Origin: Cynocephalus volans
Lineage: Eukaryota > Chordata > Mammalia > Dermoptera > Cynocephalidae
Length of the DNA stretch: 64,000 bases
Assembly: GCF_027409185.1 (NCBI RefSeq)
Contig: NC_084471.1
Span: 9,205,035-9,269,034, forward strand
Reading direction: 5' to 3'
This document shows, piece by piece, positions 58,060 through 64,000 of the stretch; position 1 is the first letter of the stretch, and each line of letters starts with the position of its first letter. The notes beneath the pieces are model-generated. The model saw nothing but the letters and a program-made list of their open reading frames with translations. It was not told where the DNA came from and did not search any database. The translations under genes were made by a program, and so were the position numbers.

Positions 58060-59280
58060 TTAGAAACTTCTATCATTTCCTTCCTGCCCAACTTTGATTT
58101 TGAACTGAAGAGATGAATAGTGGCAGAGACACAATTAAATCAAGTTGTTCCATAAGGCGCTTATATACTCGGACATATTCCTTGCCCTAAGTCGACTGTC
58201 ATTTCTGATTGCTGAGGTCGTAAGCACATTATGCTGAAGAGGCACATTCACAGTTTGAGACATCCGGTCAAGTAGGTCTTTGACACCATAAATTTGAAAA
58301 GGGGTTGTATCCTGGGGAACACTGGGACTTGGCCCAAGTTTACATTGCAACTTAGTTGCAAAGCCAAGGAAAGAAAAGTATTCTGACTTTATTGTCCAGG
58401 TTTTTAGTTTGGGATAACAAAACTCTTATTCATGATGTATTGAGTGTTCAAAATTGAATTAAGAGCATCTCTGCCTTCAAGGACTCGAATGAGGGAGACT
58501 GACAGAAGCAGTTCCAGTATGACCCAGAGGGTATACAAGGGAAGGGTTCTTGGTCTAGCTTGGGGGCACTGCTTAGGCAGGCAGGGCATGGTCATAGCCA
58601 TAGGGCTAAAGATAATCCTTAAGGCTTTCCAGGTGCTTTCTGCCATCCCCATTCTCTGCACTCCAGCCAGTGGGGCTCCTTTTCAGTTCAACTACTACTA
58701 TTTCTGCTTCAATGCTGTTCTTTTTTTAACCTGTTGATCCGTCTATAATGCTCATGCCCCACCCCCTTTTGCTCAGCTAATTCATACTCATCCCTCAGAC
58801 CTTAGCCAAATATTTCTCAAAGTGTTTCTCCTTACCCTCAATCTAAGTTCCCCTTGTTATACTCCCATATAGCACCCTATGTGTTTTCTTAAAGTATTGA
58901 GTGGTTACTGTCACCCCCAGGCTGTGTTCCACGAGTGCAGGAACCAGCTCTGTTCTGCCCAGAAGACAGCAAGTGTTCAGTATTGAATGAATAATTGAAG
59001 TTAAGGAAACAGCTTTGAAGGATATATGGAAAACCACAGGTAAAGGGGGTAGGGTGAGCAGATGAGGACATTTGCTTGGGGGAAGCAACTTGAGCAAAGG
59101 CAGTCTTGAATAGGGTGATGTGTTTGGGAGCTCAAAGCAGTTCTAAATCATCAGGTGGAGGTTAGGGTATGTCAAAAGAGGTGCAGAGACCAGATTATTT
59201 TCAGATTAAAGTTAGAATTTATCATTGGTTCTATAGTAACTTTAGTTTTAATATGTAATATGAGTCAAAATGTTTTGCAA
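58060..59280. other. Intergenic, unassigned
   Basis: LINE2-like 3' phrases at 58,800-58,990 (CTCATCCCTCAGACCTTAGC; GTGTTCCACGAGTGCAGGAA; AGTATTGAATGAATAA). No gene seen. Confidence 0.5.
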
Positions 59281-59281
59281 A

Positions 59282-59449
59282 GGGCCGGCACGTGGCTCAC
59301 TTGGGAGAGTGTGGTGCTGATAACATCAAGGCCATAGGTTCAGATCCCTATATAGGGATGGCCGGTTAGCTCACTTGGGAGAGTGTGGTGGTGACAACAC
59401 CAAGTCAAGGGTTAAGATCCCCTCACCGGTCATTTAAAAAAAAAAAAAA
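59282..59449 (+). repeat. tRNA-Ile-like SINE, full dimer
   Basis: GGGCCGGCACGTGGCTCAC, GGTTCAGATCC, GGCCGGTTAGCTCAC, CACCGGTCATTT, poly-A. Confidence 0.92.
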
Positions 59450-59754
59450 ATTCAGTTTTGGGTTTTTTGGGGTTTTTTGCTTATTCACCTCCCTGGTCCA
59501 CATAACACCTTGCATCACAAATGTTTCAAAAGCTACTCCTTACTTTCAGCAAAACACCACTTTAAACTGCACTCCATCAGCCCCAGTGTGCATGCCTCTA
59601 AAAGGCCTTGCAAGGAAGCTTAAGGTTAATGCCCAGTAGTATCTCAAATAGCATGCCCCCTCCTCACAGATTGGCAGTGGGGCAAATTCAACCTCGGCCC
59701 AGTGAATTCCACTGAAACCTGCTCCTCTGTCATCTGATTTTCTAATTCTAACTT

Positions 59755-59847
59755 CATAATCGCATTCTTTTTTTTTTTTTTTTTTTACGAATAAGAGGTC
59801 TTTATTGGGTTCACATCAAGAATCCATGGGTCTATAATCCCATTCTT
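59755..59847 (-). pseudogene. Very short processed retrocopy of an unidentified mRNA 3' end
   Basis: ATAATCGCATTCTT (59755-59768) and ATAATCCCATTCTT (59834-59847) flank a T-run and 46 bp. On the minus strand the insert reads AACCCAATAAAGACCTC then a poly-A tail, i.e. a poly(A) signal about 15 bases before the tail. Source gene not recognised. Confidence 0.7.
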
Positions 59848-59970
59848 GGTTTGTTTTCTTTCTGATCATCAGAGACCAAGAGAACAATAGAATATAAAGA
59901 ATGAGTTAAGAACACCTGAGAAAAAGTGTCTTGAAATTCAAATCCTTACTTCCTGTCTACCTCGGACTTT

Positions 59971-60154
59971 AGAATAATTCCTTTTGGGCCGAGCCCATGG
60001 CGCACTTGGTAGAGTGCTGCGCTGGGAGCGCGGCGACGCTCCCGCCGCGGGTTCGGATCCTATATAGGACTGACCGGTGCACTCACTGGCTGAGCGCCGG
60101 TCACGAAAAAACGACAAATAAATAAATAAATAAATAAATAGAATAATTCCTTTT
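59971..60154 (+). repeat. tRNA-Ile-like SINE, GC-rich short class with target duplication
   Basis: Element 59986-60139; AGAATAATTCCTTTT perfect at 59971-59985 and 60140-60154; tail (AAAT)n. Confidence 0.95.
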
Positions 60155-60406
60155 CAATTTTAAAAATGAGCATAATGAAAATACCACATTCTCTGTTGGA
60201 AAAACATTGTGTACAAACTGAATTTTAAGCTATAACAGTATACAATTCTGTAAAGAGAATTCAAATAATGATCTCAGCCAACTGTGTATGGCCACAAAAA
60301 ATCAGAACAGTCTTAAAAATTACTGGTGTTTGTCTCCATTGCTGAAGTAAGCACTACCTACAAAGATCTAGTTGAAATAATCAAACTCATCATGGTCAGC
60401 CTGAGA

Positions 60407-60527
60407 AAGCCATTCTTTTGCAGGCTGGCTGGTTAGCTCAGTCGGTTAGAGCACAGCTTTATAATACCAAGGTCATGGGTTTGGATCCCCTTACCATCCA
60501 TCTGCCAAAAAGAAAAAAGCCATTCCC
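60407..60527 (+). repeat. tRNA-Ile-like SINE, monomer with target duplication
   Basis: GGCTGGCTGGTTAGCTCAG, GGTTTGGATCC; AAAGCCATTC at both ends. Confidence 0.9.
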
Positions 60528-60723
60528 TTTCTTGGATTTATGAGTATTATTACTATTATTTCTGTTATTGTTTTTATTAAGTATTCACTGTTTGGTATGT
60601 ATTTAATTCTAGGTTCTAAAAAGGATGGGTGTTCCTGTTTCAAGTACACTGTATACATGTGGCAATTTAATCTCCTTTAAACATTGCTCTTGTTACATGT
60701 GCCTTTGTTCCAAAAAAGGTTGT

Positions 60724-60818
60724 GACTGGCCAGTTAGCTCAGTTGGTTAGAGCGCCAACTTGTAACACCAAGGTCAAGGCTTCCATACCAGCCAGCTGCC
60801 AAAAAAACCCCAAAAAGT
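60724..60818 (+). repeat. tRNA-Ile-like SINE, monomer
   Basis: GACTGGCCAGTTAGCTCAG, TTGGTTAGAGCGCCAAC, CCAGCCAGCTGCC; AAAAAGTTGT repeats the upstream AAAAAGGTTGT. Confidence 0.88.
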
Positions 60819-60834
60819 TGTAATGAGAAATGTG

Positions 60835-61010
60835 TGGGCTTTGTAATCAGACCTGTACTTGAATTCTGCTCTACACTGACCTTCAGCAAATCATTTATCC
60901 TCTCTATGTTTCCGGATAATAATGCCTACCTCTTCAGGCGGTGAAGATTAAATTTGAGTCTTAAGGACCTGACCCTAACTGGGAAGTCTTTACATAAATG
61001 GTAGTTCTTT
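60835..61010 (+). repeat. MIR, diverged
   Basis: CTGACCTTCAGCAAATCATT, ATAATAATGCCTACCTC-type phrase at 60,916, GGTGAAGATTAAATTTGAG. Confidence 0.7.
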
Positions 61011-61390
61011 TACAATTGGCCCTTACTTCATAGATAAATTTAAGTCCTGGCATTGAAGATCCTCTAAATGGTTCCCTCTTATTTACCCCCAAGGATATCC
61101 TCACCAAACTTTCTCTGTGGTCCTCACTCCATTAGGCAGTTGAAGGAATGTTCTTTGAACACTCTCCATCTTCTCTTTGGCTGTCTGATTCCTTTGTTTG
61201 AAATGCCCTTCCACCTTCACGTTAACTGACCAGTTGGGTACCTCTCCCTTCCAGGCTCCTGATGTCTCATGAATGCTGCCAGATGCATCATACCCCACAA
61301 CAATTTCTCTCATTTGCATTATTTTTGTGTCTAGTACACACATACAACAGAAACAAAAGCTTCATGAAACGGTATTTACTGTGTGTATCG

Positions 61391-61578
61391 CACTCCAATT
61401 TTTTTTTTTTTTTAATAAAGATGACTGGTAAGGGCATCTTAACCCTTGAGTTGGTGTTGTCAGCACCACGCTCACCCAGTGAGCGAACTGGCCATCCCTA
61501 TATAGGATCCGAACCCGTGGCCTTGGTGTTATCAGCACTACAATCTCCTGAGCGAGCCAAGGGTCGGCCCCTCCAATA
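61391..61578 (-). repeat. tRNA-Ile-like SINE, full dimer with short target duplication
   Basis: Minus element 61399-61570; CTCCAAT on both sides. Confidence 0.93.
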
Positions 61579-62103
61579 TTTTCATTTTATTCCATTCTAA
61601 CGTTTCTGGCAGAAATCCATTAAATCAGGTGATTTTATAACCCCACTAAGTCATGATAACCCAAAGTTTAAAAACAATGAACTAGATCATAAATAAGATC
61701 GCTGAGCTCCTTTTGCCTCTCTTACTGCAAAGCACACAACAGACAACCACTCAAACAATTATTTGTTACATTTAACCAAAAAAAAAGGGGTCACAATCTC
61801 AGGAGTGTTGGTAAGTAATATAATTGATCGAAAAGGGAGGGGTGTAAGAATAATAGCCCAAGCATGATGGTAACATTATGTGACCCTCAGCCTCAGTGTC
61901 TGGGAGATGATAGGGAGTGGTGGAGACCTTGGAGGACCAGAGTGCCCAGGCCCTGTCTAAAGGAGACAGCTGCTATTCAACTCCAGACAACTGCTGCCAG
62001 TTGAATTCCCAGTATTGCTAGATATTTTCAATAAGGACAAGTAGCAATTTAAGTTATTTTTGTGCAACATCCCAATTGTTAAGTATTGGCAATTCACTTT
62101 ACA

Positions 62104-62186
62104 GTGGCTAGCTGGTACTGTGAACTGAACCCATGACCTTGAGGTTATAAGGCTGTTCTCTAACCAGCTGAGATAACTTGTCAGTC
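62104..62186 (-). repeat. tRNA-Ile-like SINE, monomer
   Basis: GGCTAGCTGGTACTGTGAAC, CTCTAACCAGCTGAGATAAC. Confidence 0.82.
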
Positions 62187-62356
62187 CTTTGGCAACTCAC
62201 TTTTTAAAACTTAGCATGTCAGTATATGCCAAGAAAATATATCCACCAGATATAGACCTTGGCCTGCCAATTAGCAGCTTCTAAATTAAAATTAACCTCC
62301 CAGGAAATGAAACTGACTAAATTTTAGAGACTATATCACTCTATTCAAATCTTTAA

Positions 62357-62470
62357 CTTTTTTTTCTTTTTTCTTTTTTTTTTTTTGGCGGCTTACCTCT
62401 ACTGGGATCCAAACCCCTGACCTTGGTGTTATAACACTGTGCTCTCACCAACTGAATCAACCAGCCAGCT
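62357..62470 (-). repeat. tRNA-Ile-like SINE, monomer
   Basis: T-rich head, GGCGGCTTACCTCTACTGGG, CTCACCAACTGAATCAACC. Confidence 0.82.
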
Positions 62471-62474
62471 CTGT

Positions 62475-63710
62475 AGTGTTTTAATAGTCTGAAGGCTAGG
62501 ATATAAAGGTGAAAGATTCTTTGCCTTGATTGGAATTTTCCTGCCCTAACAAAAGGACTCCAATTAATTTCCATCTTTTCCCAGTTACTCAGCTCCTTAT
62601 CAACTCTATCCTCAAGTGGCCTCTTCCCAACACCAAGGCTAAAATGTTACTTTCTTTGAATGCTGAGTTTTAGTGCCTTAGCAAAAGACAGGTTTGTTCA
62701 CTTACCTTGTTTACTAGAGTTCACAGTTTTGAAGAATAAATAGCAAATCATTTGCCCTCAGCAGCCAATCACTCTTCTCCAAAGCCAGTTTCTGTTGTGG
62801 CTGTCTTTGCTCCCGCCCAGCTAGAGCAGTGGATCTGAATAATCAAATTGAGAAACTAATTTCTGGGTAACTTCAAAGAGACAATACAACATTTCTCACC
62901 CTGGCATGTGTGTATGAGACAGTGACTCATCTCTGAGAGTTAATTGGGGCCAGTTATGACCAGCCTGACTTGTCAAGGCACCAGAACATCTGGCATAACT
63001 TGCTTACTCTAGAAGTTGCCCCCACCCTCTTCCCTCCACACATGCTTGCTTCTGAAGCTCACCATTTTTAAAGCATGGTGTGTGCCTGTCAACATATGAT
63101 TATTCAAAATGGGAGGGCAATCTGGAATGTCTGAGTAGGAATTCAGATCACAATTAAGCCCTGGCAAGATGAAATCACACGTTGGGGAGAGAAAAACCTG
63201 CCTCCTCACCACATAAAAAATGGAGACATCAGCAGTTAAGAGGGTGATTACCTTTTCTTCCTTCTATTTTTATCGTTTTCTATGTGTATGCTAACCCTTT
63301 AGCCAGAGCTCCCATTTGTCAAGGAAGCTGGATTTCTCGGTTTTGTTTTAGTGGCGCTGCTTAGGGCTGGTGTGTTTCCAGCACTGCAGGGGAGATTTGA
63401 ATAAAAGCACGAACGCGCAGAAACTCAATGCCTTCCTCCTAGGGATTCAGTCCGCCCACCTTCAGCCTGCAGGGAATGGTAGGAGACATCTACCCTTTAT
63501 CTGCTTATATATATTCCATCCCGCCTTTCTGGGATGCCCTAGGACAACTCGTCTCAGCTCACCCTCACCTTTCTCATCATTCTGTCTTGGAAGGTTTCCC
63601 ATTAAGGAATGCACACCCAACTGAGCACAGGATATGTAGGATGCAATTTGGGCCAAATGGTTATCTACCCCCCTCCGCATGGTTGTCTTCAAACGAAAAA
63701 TTGCGACTAT
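62475..63710. other. Intergenic, repeat-poor stretch before the right-edge promoter
   Basis: No SINE or LINE recognised over more than 1.2 kb, unlike its surroundings. A TGACTCA AP-1 match lies at 62923-62929. Could be promoter-proximal regulatory DNA; no gene seen. Confidence 0.5.
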
Positions 63711-63714
63711 TTGA

Positions 63715-63845
63715 GCGAGACTTTACATAAAGTATCATATTTAATTCCCACACCATCTCCATTGAATAGACAAGGAAACCGAGAGATTGGTTACATAAAG
63801 TCAAGATCACACAGCAGGTGACAGAACTGGGATGTAAACCCACCT
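63715..63845 (-). repeat. MIR
   Basis: AATTCCCACACCATCTCCAT, GACAAGGAAACCGAGAGATT, AAGATCACACAGCAGGTGAC. Confidence 0.8.
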
Positions 63846-63864
63846 ATTTCCATGGTTGCCTCTA

Positions 63865-64000
63865 ATTAATGACTACAAATACCAGCATCCCTTGCGATAC
63901 CTCATTGCGCAAATGCACACTCCCAAGGGCCCAGTCCAAGCATCTGGATCCAAAACCCAATCAGACGCCGCCTCTCTCCGCTCCCCGACCAATGGGAAAG
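63865..64000. promoter_or_regulatory. Upstream part of a CCAAT/ZNF143-type promoter at the right edge (probably TOB2)
   Basis: A ZNF143/STAF-like element, ACTACAAATACCAGCATCC (63872-63890), is followed by a C/EBP-like palindrome TTGCGCAA (about 63905-63912) and two CCAAT boxes (63957-63961 and 63989-63993) 32 bp apart, in GC-rich sequence. These are features of TATA-less housekeeping promoters. In mammals TOB2 follows PHF5A in the same orientation, so a TOB2 start just beyond the window is the likely reason. No exon is visible. Confidence 0.6.

Noticed and set aside
61262-61600. 112-codon open frame in the intergenic region
   Set aside because: Most of it is a translation of the minus-strand SINE dimer at 61,399-61,570.

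Overview
The window is vertebrate nuclear DNA, almost certainly placental mammal: split genes with GT-AG introns, MIR, LINE2 and LINE1 remnants, old DNA transposons, and one CpG-rich divergent promoter. Two genes are recognised exon by exon. ACO2 (mitochondrial aconitase) lies on the minus strand from about 47,943 down past the left edge; exons 1 to 14 are present, covering 549 of an expected 780 codons, and the rest lies to the left of position 1. PHF5A (a small zinc protein of the SF3b splicing complex) is complete on the plus strand in four exons, 48,431 to 57,131. Numbering by exon addition places every aconitase active-site residue checked exactly where the mammalian protein has it, so neither gene shows a coding lesion.

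The lineage is suggested by the SINEs. About fifty copies of a tRNA-Ile-like SINE occur as monomers, head-to-tail dimers and a GC-rich shortened form, with no tRNA-unrelated body. I saw no Alu. From knowledge of SINE families this fits the CYN elements of colugos (Dermoptera) best; that is inference and needs a repeat library search.

Layout: 1 to 20,248 holds ACO2 exons 14 to 2 separated by introns with SINE, MIR and LINE2 debris. 20,249 to 47,884 is the 27.6 kb ACO2 intron 1, holding a 5'-truncated LINE1 (about 28.86 to 31.05 kb), a Tigger-like DNA element, a solitary MaLR-type LTR split by a SINE, a 213 bp perfect (AC)n array and many SINEs. 47,915 to 48,430 is the ACO2/PHF5A divergent promoter; it includes a canonical iron-responsive element wrapped around the ACO2 start codon. 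48,431 to about 57,605 is PHF5A. 57,606 to 63,860 is intergenic and repeat rich. The last 130 bases carry a ZNF143-like element, a C/EBP palindrome and two CCAAT boxes, i.e. the upstream half of another promoter, probably TOB2 by mammalian gene order.

The genes share a promoter region but not a pathway: ACO2 works in the TCA cycle and its mRNA is expected to be under iron regulatory protein control, while PHF5A is a housekeeping splicing factor. I found no operon-like or defence-like system. The most original observations concern the SINE family (a visible deletion series linking its subtypes), two local duplications, and the regulatory sequence at the right edge.
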